In this document: piece by piece, positions 1 to 5,042 of the stretch | How positions within the stretch are numbered: the stretch's first letter is position 1 | Layout of the letters: each line of letters begins with the position of its first letter | Assembly (NCBI GenBank): GCA_023461135.1 | Contig: JAEWNX010000066.1 | Location: 1-5,869, forward strand | Reading direction: 5' to 3' | DNA length: 5,869 bases | Origin: Pseudomonadota bacterium | Lineage (GTDB): Bacteria; Pseudomonadota; Alphaproteobacteria; Caulobacterales; Aquidulcibacteraceae | Position numbers and translations under genes: made by a program | Notes under the pieces: model-generated | Database searches by the model: none | What the model was told of the DNA's origin: nothing | What the model saw: only the letters and a program-made list of their open reading frames with translations

Positions 1-316
1 GCGCTAGGTATTGATCACCTGCTGCTTTGTGCCCGGCAGCTCGTTCCGATGGTTTCAAAAACGTGAGGAGCGCAGTCAGCACCGCAACGGTAACCCCCAT
101 CAAGCCAGTTATAATCGGAAACACTTGCTGCATGAGGTTCGCGGTCGCTAGGACGCTGAACACAACAGCCGGCAACCCGATGAAGAGGTGCCGTCGATTC
201 CAAATATCGTGCGCCTCGTAGTGGCGCTTCGAAGAGTACGTGGCGTCTTCTTCGATTCGCTCCGCCTCAGCGCGAATTGCGGCGACAACTTCGGCCTGAT
301 CCTGCGAATCGGTCAT
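1..316 (-). CDS. SLATT-domain two-TM membrane protein, N-terminal part (runs off the left edge)
   Basis: Reading the minus strand from the ATG at 316 gives 105 codons without a stop before the edge. Residues 1-26 are acidic and helical (MTDSQDQAEV, then AEAERIEEDA). A TYSSKRHYEAHDIWNRRH block follows, then two hydrophobic segments at about 44-62 and 66-88, then KPSERAAGHKAAGDQYLA. The order Y/S-K-x-H/Y before TM1, a short turn, TM2, and then P-S-E-R-A-x-x-H-x-x-A-G-x-x-Y is the signature of SLATT domains as I know them. These are two-TM predicted pore-forming effectors, often paired with nucleotide sensors or other partners in conflict systems. The partner, if any, would lie left of the window or upstream on the minus strand, where none is visible. 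There is no clear Shine-Dalgarno sequence before the ATG. Which SLATT subfamily this is, and whether the C-terminus carries more domains, cannot be seen. Confidence 0.8.
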   Translation of the reverse strand, partial: MTDSQDQAEVVAAIRAEAERIEEDATYSSKRHYEAHDIWNRRHLFIGLPAVVFSVLATANLMQQVFPIITGLMGVTVAVLTALLTFLKPSERAAGHKAAGDQYLA

Positions 317-323
317 GCAGTGA

Positions 324-353
324 ATGATACACGTTGTTCTCTGTATGTCTCAG
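324..353 (-). promoter_or_regulatory. Possible promoter of the SLATT gene giving a near-leaderless mRNA
   Basis: On the minus strand TATCAT (324-329) is a good -10 hexamer. An 18-bp spacer upstream lies CTGAGA (348-353), a 4/6 match to TTGACA. The -10 ends 7 nt before the ATG, so transcription would begin almost at the start codon. This fits the lack of a ribosome binding site. It rests on sequence only and the -35 is weak. Confidence 0.35.
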
Positions 354-618
354 TGGCGGCAATCATGGATGGTGTCTGCCGGCACCGCACTGGGCACCGT
401 CGGAAACGGGGATACAGCTCCCCTCTATCCCCCACTTTTCCGAGCTAACGTCCTGCAATCATTGCAACTCCCAAAAAACAATCCGACCGACCTCTCGCGC
501 CCTTACACTGCTTCCCATCGCTCCGCTGGAGAGCAGTTGGATCCTCTGTTCGAACCGATGCGCGAGCGTGGTGATTGAGCGTGACCGCCTCCGGCCTTGT
601 CCGGGGTTAAGGCGAGAA

Positions 619-642
619 GCCCGCCGAATATAAAAAGGCGGG
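619..642. repeat. GC hairpin CCCGCC / GGCGGG
   Basis: Arms 619-624 and 637-642 are perfectly complementary around an 11-nt A/T-rich loop (gaatataaaaa). There is no T-run directly after the stem on either strand, so a typical intrinsic terminator is not supported. It could be a weak terminator or part of a larger RNA fold. Confidence 0.45.
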
Positions 643-751
643 AAGAAACACCGGGGACTCGCGTGCTCGAACAGCGCGAACCTGCACGCCATCGGCCGAG
701 CCGCCTCCGAGAGTGAAATATCTCCCGCGACGGCGCCGATGCTCACGATCA

Positions 752-825
752 CGGGACGCGGATGAACCGCGTAGGCAGCGCCAAACCACCGGCGCATTAA
801 CTCGACGCGATTCATCCGCGTCCCG
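752..825. repeat. 21-bp inverted repeat with 32-nt loop upstream of the 888 gene
   Basis: Bases 752-772 and 805-825 are reverse complements over 21 positions with a single mismatch (G in 752-772 repeat sense versus A at 810, which would be a G-U pair in RNA). The shared core is TTCATCCGCGTCCC. The loop is 773-804. Such a long arm is far beyond chance in a sequence of this size. There is no T-tract after it, so it is not a standard terminator. It may be a leader hairpin for the downstream gene, a palindromic repeat element, or a protein-binding site. Confidence 0.75.
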
Positions 826-887
826 CTCTCCGCTTCTTGCGCGAACACCGCGCGAGACAACGATCACGCATGTCCGAAGGATTGAGA

Positions 888-1385
888 ATGTCAAAGCAAC
901 GCACGGAAATTGAACACGCGCTTCGCAACGCGGGCCGCGCCGCCAAACAGGGCGATCTCGCCACCGCCGACCGCTGGAGCAAAACCGCCGAACGCCTCTC
1001 GGCCGCCAACGCCAAGGTGGACGAAGCGGAAGCGGCGAAAACCGAGGAGGAGCGGATGAAGCAGGAGATGGCGGACATGATCGTCTGCGATCTCTTCACC
1101 AAGGCGGCCTTCATCGCCCACGCGATGGTGCACGCGCCGTTGCAAGCGCCGGCGGCGTTCCAGGGTCTGGTCAAGCAATGGCGCGAGCAGAATCTCGGCG
1201 AAGGCGAGGAGGACGCAGAGCGCGCGGCCGCGAAACTCGCGGCGTCGCAAGCCGCCTATCTCGAAGGCCGCTTCGAAGACTCGCTGCCGGATTATGTGCG
1301 CGAGCAGATGGCGGCGGCGTGGTCGGCGCGGCGGGAGGAGTTGGAGCGGGAGCCAAGTGTGCCGGCGCTGTGGGCGGAGGAATGA
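888..1385 (+). CDS. Unknown charged, alpha-helical cytoplasmic protein (165 aa)
   Basis: I do not recognise the family with confidence. The ATG at 888 is preferred because AAGGA (877-881) sits 6 nt before it. In-frame TTG at 837 and ATG at 870 are alternatives without such a site. The product has no signal peptide or membrane segment. Residues 1-35 (ALRNAGRAAKQGDLATADRW) look like a helix-turn-helix repeat of TPR type. Residues about 35-60 are Ala/Glu/Lys-rich and could form a coiled coil. The middle (MIVCDLFTKAAFIAHAMVHA) is a more hydrophobic helix, and the tail is again Glu/Arg/Ala-rich, ending PSVPALWAEE. Codon use is strongly GC-ending, which supports a real gene. It stands alone on the plus strand behind the long inverted repeat and converges on the next gene with 6 nt between stop codons. 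The function is unknown. Confidence 0.8.
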   Translation: MSKQRTEIEHALRNAGRAAKQGDLATADRWSKTAERLSAANAKVDEAEAAKTEEERMKQEMADMIVCDLFTKAAFIAHAMVHAPLQAPAAFQGLVKQWREQNLGEGEEDAERAAAKLAASQAAYLEGRFEDSLPDYVREQMAAAWSARREELEREPSVPALWAEE

Positions 1386-1394
1386 GGCGCCTCA
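1383..1394. terminator. 12-bp perfect palindrome formed by two convergent stop codons
   Basis: TGAGGCGCCTCA is its own reverse complement. Its first three bases are the plus-strand stop of the 888-1385 gene and its last three are the minus-strand stop of the 1392-2012 gene. With no loop and no T-run it is a poor intrinsic terminator, so any role in ending both transcripts is speculative. Confidence 0.35.
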
Positions 1395-2012
1395 CGTCAC
1401 GATGATCTCTTCTTCCTCGAACGGCGTGCAGAGCGCGGGCGGGTCGCGCTCCAGCTCGATCGCCTCGGCGGAGAGACGCTGCAGCGTGGGTTCGATGCTG
1501 TTCAGCACGCTGCGGGGAATAACGCCGCGCTGCAGTACGGTGTCGGGCGTCTCGAACAGCGTAACTTCCAGGTCGCCTTCTTGGCCGAGCAGGGTGCGCC
1601 ACTCGGAATACATGAAGACGACGATCTGCGATCCGCCCACCCATTTGCGCTGCGTCTGCGCACCAACGCGGATTTCACCGAAAGAGGTGAGCCGCGGCGG
1701 CTCTTGCATCCAATCGTTACGGGCAAAGCGGCGGTCGAAGATGAGTCCGAGGCCGGGCGAGTTGAGAACGCGGCCCCACCCGTTGGCGCGGAAATCGTCC
1801 CTCGATTGCCACGCATGCGGCAGTTCGAGCGACGCCTGCATGCCGTCGCCCAAATCATAGGTCCAACGCACGTGGTTCGCATCGGCCTGGAACGACCCGT
1901 TCTCATTCGTCAGCGTCGCCTGGCAAAAATAGCCCATCCGCGGCGCGTTGTGATGGACGCAGGCCGCGCACAGCAGCGCAAGCACGGCCACAAGGCTCAG
2001 TCGCACAGGCAT
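1392..2012 (-). CDS. Putative lipoprotein of unknown function (206 aa)
   Basis: The N-terminus MPVRLSLVAVLALLCAACVH has a short positive n-region, a hydrophobic core and a cysteine at residue 18. It is therefore probably exported and lipid-anchored, although the residue at -3 is Cys rather than the usual Leu, so processing is less certain. The mature part contains aromatic and acidic stretches (VRWTYDLGDGMQASLELPHAW, QIVVFMYSEWRTLL) typical of a beta-rich periplasmic domain. It ends in an acidic stretch, EEEEIIVT. The stretch before the ATG is G-rich (GGGGGGA, about 4 nt away) and can serve as ribosome binding site. It is divergent from the DUF3574 gene across 130 bp and convergent with the 888 gene. 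I recognise no family, and there are no obvious catalytic motifs. Confidence 0.8.
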   Translation of the reverse strand: MPVRLSLVAVLALLCAACVHHNAPRMGYFCQATLTNENGSFQADANHVRWTYDLGDGMQASLELPHAWQSRDDFRANGWGRVLNSPGLGLIFDRRFARNDWMQEPPRLTSFGEIRVGAQTQRKWVGGSQIVVFMYSEWRTLLGQEGDLEVTLFETPDTVLQRGVIPRSVLNSIEPTLQRLSAEAIELERDPPALCTPFEEEEIIVT

Positions 2013-2142
2013 GACGTCCCCCCGACGCCGAACGATAGCTCAAGCGCGGATGCGCGCAAAACAAATGCGCGTGACGGCCTTCGCCTTCCCCGCCAGAGCA
2101 AGGTTTGCTGTACTGGCTTCTTCATCCGGACGGGGGAGTTCG
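2013..2142. promoter_or_regulatory. Divergent promoter region between two lipoprotein genes
   Basis: This 130-bp gap separates the starts at 2012 (-) and 2143 (+), so promoters for both genes should lie in it. No convincing -35/-10 pair was found. ATGCGCG occurs twice in direct orientation (2050-2056 and 2065-2071), and the first copy overlaps the palindrome TGCGCGCA (2051-2058). This could be a regulator site, but in GC-rich DNA such short repeats are weak evidence. Confidence 0.3.
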
Positions 2143-2556
2143 ATGCGGATTTTGATTTGTTGTCTGGCGCTGGCGGCGTGTTCGCAGCCGGCGCCGCGCG
2201 TGGAAACGGAAGCCTGCGTGGGCGAAGCGCGCGAACGCGTGGTGGCGCAACTCTATTTCGGCCGCAATATCGGCGACGAATTCGGCGTCGACGACGAGGA
2301 ATGGGCGGCCTTCGTCGCGGCGGAAGTCACGCCGCGTTTTCCAAGCGGCTTCACGGTGGCGGATGCGCAAGGGCAATGGCGCGATAGCGACACACAGGTG
2401 ATAGGCCGCGAACCGTCGAAGCTGCTGATCGTCGCGCTCGCCGATGAAGCGGGCGGACGCCTGGCGCTGGAGGAGATCACCGAGGCGTACAAGCGTCAGT
2501 TTCAGCAGCAAGGCGTGCTGATGGTGCTCGAACGCTCCTGCGTGTCGTATGAGTGA
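2143..2556 (+). CDS. DUF3574 family lipoprotein (137 aa)
   Basis: The protein matches my knowledge of the DUF3574 family, whose biochemical role is unknown. Residues 1-13 (MRILICCLALAAC) form a short lipoprotein signal with a clean LAAC lipobox at 10-13. The family core follows: AQLYFGRNIG (35-44), the EEWAAFVAAEVTPRFPSGFT stretch (52-71) with the conserved TPRFP-x-GFT, GQWRD (77-81), REPSKLL (89-95) and EAYKRQFQQQGVL (114-126), ending with a conserved-looking Cys (RSCVSYE). The length fits the family. The ATG at 2143 is chosen because GGGGAG (2133-2138) precedes it by 4 nt and because it opens a proper signal peptide. The longer frame back to 2011 would bury that signal. It is probably anchored in the outer or inner membrane facing the periplasm. 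Its stop is one base from the reading-frame end of the broken nuclease gene on the other strand. Confidence 0.88.
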   Translation: MRILICCLALAACSQPAPRVETEACVGEARERVVAQLYFGRNIGDEFGVDDEEWAAFVAAEVTPRFPSGFTVADAQGQWRDSDTQVIGREPSKLLIVALADEAGGRLALEEITEAYKRQFQQQGVLMVLERSCVSYE

Positions 2557-2557
2557 G

Positions 2558-3067
2558 CTAGTCGCGCGGCCAGGGATCTGCGGCGCACTCGAGGCCCCAC
2601 ACGCCGCGCCTCGCCTCGCGCGCGGCCGCTTCCTCATCCGCGTACGCGCCGTTGCTCTCCGCCGCCACGTCGCGCGCCCAGCCGGCCTAGACCATATACT
2701 CGTTGAGATCGGTCTCCCCAACCCGGCAGCGCGCGACGTCCTGGCCGTTGTCGGGCAGATCGGAAATGGCGCAGCGCACCTGGTTCGAGCGGATCACGGT
2801 GCGCAGCGCGTCGGTGGCGGCGCGGTAGACGTTGGTTTCGCCGCACATCGCGCGCGGGCGCGGCGTGCGAACGCCATCGAAGCGGATGCGCCGTTCGCCG
2901 ATGCGGATCGTGTCGCCATCGCTTATCGTCGCTACGCCGACGATCTCCGAGACAATGCCGGCGTCCGCCTCGGCGGGTTCGAGCTTCGCCGCTTGTTTCT
3001 GCTCGGCCGGCGAGCAGCTCGCACAGAGCGCGAGCGCCGCGCATGCCGCCTTTTGCCAACCGCCCAT
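2558..3067 (-). pseudogene. Thermonuclease (SNase-like) family lipoprotein gene, interrupted by an in-frame amber codon
   Basis: The ATG at 3067 has GGAGG (3073-3077) 5 nt upstream. The product starts with a lipoprotein-like signal (MGGWQKAACAALALCASC, Cys18). An SNase core follows: SDGDTIRIG (49-57), RIRFDGVRTPR (60-70), RCAISDLPDNGQDVARCRVG (98-117) and TDLNEYMV (119-126). A TAG at 2687-2689 then stops translation. The same frame continues with AGWARDVAAESNGAYADEEA, then EARRGVWGLECAADPWPRD, the expected SNase C-terminus, to a second TAG at 2558-2560. Without the stop it would be a normal-sized protein of 169 residues. The amber is one base from CAG. By alignment from memory to staphylococcal nuclease, Arg35 is kept (R62), Glu43 is R70, Arg87 is Q109 and Asp40 is R67. 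Nuclease activity is therefore doubtful even before the stop. The 126-aa fragment may still be made. Confidence 0.82.
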
Positions 3068-3126
3068 CACGCCCTCCGCCGGCGTTTTCGCATGCGGGCG
3101 ACAGGGAGGAAAGCCGCCATGACGCC

Positions 3127-3142
3127 GGTCACGATGGTGACC
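3127..3142. repeat. Short hairpin GGTCAC / GTGACC upstream of the nuclease-like gene
   Basis: Arms 3127-3132 and 3137-3142 are perfect reverse complements with a 4-nt loop. It lies between the stop of the two-TM gene (3158) and the start at 3067, about 60 nt before the latter, both on the minus strand. There is no T-run, so it is not a standard terminator. It could be an operator or just a chance palindrome. Confidence 0.3.
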
Positions 3143-3157
3143 TTTGAACCACAAGCT

Positions 3158-3529
3158 CTAGGGATGGGGTGGCCGTCGAAAACCGCGCCAAATCCATTTG
3201 GCAATCAGAAATGCGGCCATCACGTAGAATGGGATCAGCAAGCCCGGCACCGCCGATCCTGCCAGCCGGTACGGGTACAAAGCGGCTTCCGCCCGATAGG
3301 CGTTGTGTGCCGCCTCAAGAAAGCGCGAGTCGTTCGGACAGTCGCGGAGCCAAACGCTATCGGGTGACCCCCCCGCCGCGCGCCAGGAGTCGATACACAC
3401 GACGGCATCGCTTGGGTTTGGATCGGGAGGAAGGCCGACTGTGGTCAGCGTGTACCAAGCGACCAACACCCACGTCGCAATCGCAAACACGATCCAGAGC
3501 CGCGTCCAGCCCGATAGTAGCCGTTTCAT
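3158..3529 (-). CDS. Two-TM membrane protein of unknown function (123 aa)
   Basis: The start at 3529 (MKRLLSGWTRLW) is chosen over an upstream in-frame ATG at 3670. GGGAGG lies about 5 nt before it, and the longer version would overlap the 51-aa gene upstream and add a non-protein-like Arg-rich leader. TM1 covers about residues 10-31 (LWIVFAIATWVLVAWYTL). A loop of about 55 residues has two cysteines (VVCIDSW and WLRDC) that could form a disulfide if the loop is periplasmic. TM2 is about 88-114 (AVPGLLIPFYVMAAFLIAKW), followed by a basic tail, RGFRRPPHP. Positive residues at both ends predict both termini in the cytoplasm. It follows the small basic gene by 34 nt on the same strand and may be co-transcribed with it. 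I do not recognise the family. Confidence 0.75.
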   Translation of the reverse strand: MKRLLSGWTRLWIVFAIATWVLVAWYTLTTVGLPPDPNPSDAVVCIDSWRAAGGSPDSVWLRDCPNDSRFLEAAHNAYRAEAALYPYRLAGSAVPGLLIPFYVMAAFLIAKWIWRGFRRPPHP

Positions 3530-3563
3530 TCCCGCCTCCCGGCAAGAACCATAGCACGGATGG

Positions 3564-3719
3564 CTAGCCCTTTTTCCCCCAGCGCTTCTCAGCGGCCTTA
3601 CGCGCGATCTCTTTCCGCTTCTTGGCGGATAGAGCCTTCGCGCGCGCCTTGCCTCCCTTGAGCCCGCCAAGCCGTCCTAGCGCCACTGCGGCGGGGTTCT
3701 TTTCAGGTTGCTTGGTCAT
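3564..3719 (-). CDS. Small basic Gly/Lys-rich protein (51 aa)
   Basis: The minus-strand frame from ATG at 3719 to TAG at 3564-3566 encodes 51 residues: MTKQPEKNPAAVALGRLGG, then LKGGKARAKALSAKKRKEIA, then RKAAEKRWGKKG. The pattern LGRLGGLKGGKARA-x-x-LS-x-x-xR-x-EIA-x-KAA-x-x-RWG is one I know from many uncharacterised small bacterial proteins. The GG-LKGG part recalls the KGG motif of stress-induced small proteins, though the C-terminal KRKEIARKAAEKRW is different. The strong positive charge suggests nucleic-acid binding (inference). A purine-rich GAGGAAGAAAG lies upstream as a loose ribosome binding site. It sits 80 nt downstream of the transposase stop and 34 nt before the two-TM start, all on one strand, and is easily missed because of its size. 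I know no precise function. Confidence 0.75.
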   Translation of the reverse strand: MTKQPEKNPAAVALGRLGGLKGGKARAKALSAKKRKEIARKAAEKRWGKKG

Positions 3720-3799
3720 CGGCTTTCTTCCTCTTTCGATACGTGTACTAGCGCTTCTTCCTGTTCTTGCTTCTGCCTAGATTCTTCCAAGCGCGAATA

Positions 3800-4783
3800 T
3801 CAGCGTGATTGCACTTCGCGCCCGTGAGTCCGCCGATACGTCAGACGCTTGCCTTCCGCGCCAGCAAGCGCGTGCTCAGTACGCTGCTTGTCATCAACGC
3901 CCAGCTTGGTGCGCGTGTTATGGCGGAAATCGAACTCGCTCAAATAACGATGCAGATGCTTTTCTTGGCAATGCTGGTACACGCCGCGCATACCGCGCTT
4001 GAACACTGAGAAATAGCTTTCGCAGGAATTGTTGTGAACCGGGCCGTCCGCTTCGTAACGAACGTACTCTGCCGATGAATGGTCCACATACTTATGCTCC
4101 GCGAATTCGCGGCCCATCTTGGTGTACATGGGCGAGCCGTCAGTGTGTAGCTTGCTTTCCTTCGCCACGTTCTCGCGAACAATCTTGCCAACCGACTGCG
4201 CGTCGGCGTGGGCGACATGGAACGTGCGAGCCGATCCGCCGCGCTCCACCAGCGTGACAATCGCGCGCTTGCCGCCGATCAGGCGGCGTCCGCCATGTTT
4301 AGTAGTCGAGCCGCGACGGCGCTTAGTCATGTATTGCGGCGCGGTCGCCTCGCTCAGCTTACCGTGATAGGTTTCGTCGACCTCAACGACCTTGCCGGCG
4401 CCGCCCATCTTCGCTTGCAAGCCGCCCGCCTTCATCGCTTCGCGCACGCGATGCGCCATGAACCACGCGGCTTTCTGCGAGCAACCAAGCGAGCGGCGGA
4501 TTTGATGCGCGGAAATGCCCTTCTTGCTGCTGCACATCATGTAGAAGACCCACAACCACTTTGAGAGCGGCATGTGCGACTGCTCCATGACGGTTCCGGT
4601 CGTGGTGCTGAAGTCCTTGCGGCATTCCTTCGCGCCGCAGCGATAGCGGCCCGCGCGCTTCGTGGCGTACTCGCCGCCGATCACTCCGCAGTGCGGGCAA
4701 ACGCGGCCATCCGGCCAACGGATGCGCTCGAAATAAACGCGGGCTGCGTCGTCGTCGTGAAAGTGAGGGGCGGCCAAGTTCAT
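3800..4783 (-). CDS. IS1595-family transposase, full length (327 aa)
   Basis: The protein is a DDE transposase of the IS1595 / ISXO2-like type. It has an N-terminal zinc ribbon (CPHCG at 29-33, then C49 and C54) and an HTH-like region at about 75-118 (KGISAHQIRRSLGCSQKAAW). The catalytic core has VEVDETYHG with D136, HTDGSPMY with D215, and HNNSCESYFSVFKRG at 250-264 with N251/N252 and E255. The family tail follows: HLHRYLSEFDFRHN (277-290), GVDD and GKRLTYR. All key residues are present and no frameshift is seen, so it could be active. The ATG at 4783 is chosen because GGAG lies 2 nt before it and a strong promoter just upstream. The frame extends further, but that would cover the promoter. 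No terminal inverted repeats or target duplications were found by eye, so whether it belongs to a complete, mobile IS is open. Confidence 0.93.
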   Translation of the reverse strand: MNLAAPHFHDDDAARVYFERIRWPDGRVCPHCGVIGGEYATKRAGRYRCGAKECRKDFSTTTGTVMEQSHMPLSKWLWVFYMMCSSKKGISAHQIRRSLGCSQKAAWFMAHRVREAMKAGGLQAKMGGAGKVVEVDETYHGKLSEATAPQYMTKRRRGSTTKHGGRRLIGGKRAIVTLVERGGSARTFHVAHADAQSVGKIVRENVAKESKLHTDGSPMYTKMGREFAEHKYVDHSSAEYVRYEADGPVHNNSCESYFSVFKRGMRGVYQHCQEKHLHRYLSEFDFRHNTRTKLGVDDKQRTEHALAGAEGKRLTYRRTHGREVQSR

Positions 4784-4789
4784 AGCTCC

Positions 4790-4818
4790 AATATAGGGTT
4801 GTATGCTTGAGCGGTCAA
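4790..4818 (-). promoter_or_regulatory. Sigma-70-type promoter of the transposase gene
   Basis: On the minus strand TTGACC (4813-4818, 5/6 match) and TATATT (4790-4795, 5/6 match) are separated by exactly 17 bp. The -10 is followed by GGAG and the ATG at 4783, so the mRNA would have a very short or no leader. This is the clearest promoter in the window. Confidence 0.7.
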
Positions 4819-4822
4819 GCAT
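4803..4822. promoter_or_regulatory. Perfect inverted repeat over the transposase -35 (possible operator)
   Basis: ATGCTTGA (4803-4810) and TCAAGCAT (4815-4822) are perfect 8-bp arms around GCGG. The right arm contains most of the -35 hexamer, so a dimeric protein bound here would block RNA polymerase. Candidate binders are the transposase itself or the nearby HTH-like protein; both are guesses. It is too short and too near the gene to call a terminal repeat with confidence. Confidence 0.45.
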
Positions 4823-4954
4823 GATCGTTGCGAAGGCGCAAGAGGACTCCAAAAGATGAATCCTTGCTTGCTAAGCTGCTGAAAGAATCCGGAAAAATTT
4901 GCGCTTGCCGATATTCACAGGGCGCCCGAATCCGCTCACCAGAATCATTCGGCC

Positions 4955-4997
4955 AAAAAGAAACGACGCGGCCCCCTGGCAGGATAAGCCGCGTCGT
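4955..4997 (-). terminator. Intrinsic terminator for minus-strand transcripts
   Basis: The arms ACGACGCGGC (4963-4972) and GCCGCGTCGT (4988-4997) pair perfectly over 10 bp around a 15-nt loop. Reading the minus strand, the stem is followed at once by TTTCTTTTT (4963-4955), the classic U-tract. On the plus strand the stem is followed by CCCTCG, so it works in one direction only. The nearest minus-strand gene upstream of it is the 51-aa gene at 5265-5420. Confidence 0.72.
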
Positions 4998-5006
4998 CCC
5001 TCGATT

Positions 5007-5042
5007 TGGTTGTCCGGCGAAAGTAGAGCCCTCGCCGAACCA
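5007..5042. repeat. Bulged stem-loop in the leader region of the HTH-like gene
   Basis: TGGTT (5007-5011) plus CGGCGA (5015-5020) pair with TCGCCG (5032-5037) plus AACCA (5038-5042). This makes an 11-bp stem with a 3-nt bulge (GTC) and an 11-nt loop. A second small hairpin (CAGAC 5057-5061, GTCTG 5069-5073) follows. Both lie 40-105 nt before the start at 5113 and would be in its mRNA leader if transcription begins upstream of them. Confidence 0.4.

Larger units (their letters stand above)
317..887. other. 571-bp intergenic region rich in inverted repeats, no convincing gene
   Basis: No reading frame here looks like a protein on either strand. The longest, on the minus strand from about 860 to 459, is Arg/Ser-rich, crosses several hairpins and resembles no family I know. 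What the region holds is structure. There is CCCGCC/GGCGGG at 619-624/637-642, GCGTGC/GCACGC at 661-666/684-689, ATCGGC near 691 pairing with GCCGAT near 735-740, and a long pair at 752-825. The SLATT promoter candidate lies at the left end and the leader of the 888-1385 gene at the right. It may hold a structured RNA or a remnant repeat element, but it matches no RNA family I recognise (tmRNA, RNase P, 6S and SRP were considered). Confidence 0.5.

Noticed and set aside
540..620. Possible tRNA or tmRNA piece (a GTTCGAAC-like stretch near 549)
   Set aside because: The bases around it do not form a T-arm stem, and no acceptor stem, anticodon arm or tag sequence could be built.
459..860. 133-codon minus-strand open frame
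   Set aside because: It is Arg/Ser-rich with no recognisable motif, lies across several hairpins and includes both arms of the long inverted repeat. GC-rich DNA gives such open frames by chance.
1581..2387. 268-codon plus-strand open frame
   Set aside because: It is antisense to the 1392-2012 lipoprotein and then out of frame through the DUF3574 gene. Its product is Arg/Ala-rich and resembles no family, so it is a shadow.
2687..2689. Amber codon as recoded sense codon
   Set aside because: The full frame ends in TAG, as do the 3158 and 3564 genes, so TAG works as a normal stop here.
2549..3367. 272-codon plus-strand open frame
   Set aside because: It is antisense to the nuclease-like gene, whose SNase motifs on the minus strand are clear. 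The plus-strand product is low-complexity Arg/Ala.
3530..3670. N-terminal extension of the two-TM protein to an ATG at 3670
   Set aside because: It would overlap the 51-aa gene and add an Arg-rich leader before a well-placed ATG with its own GGAGG.
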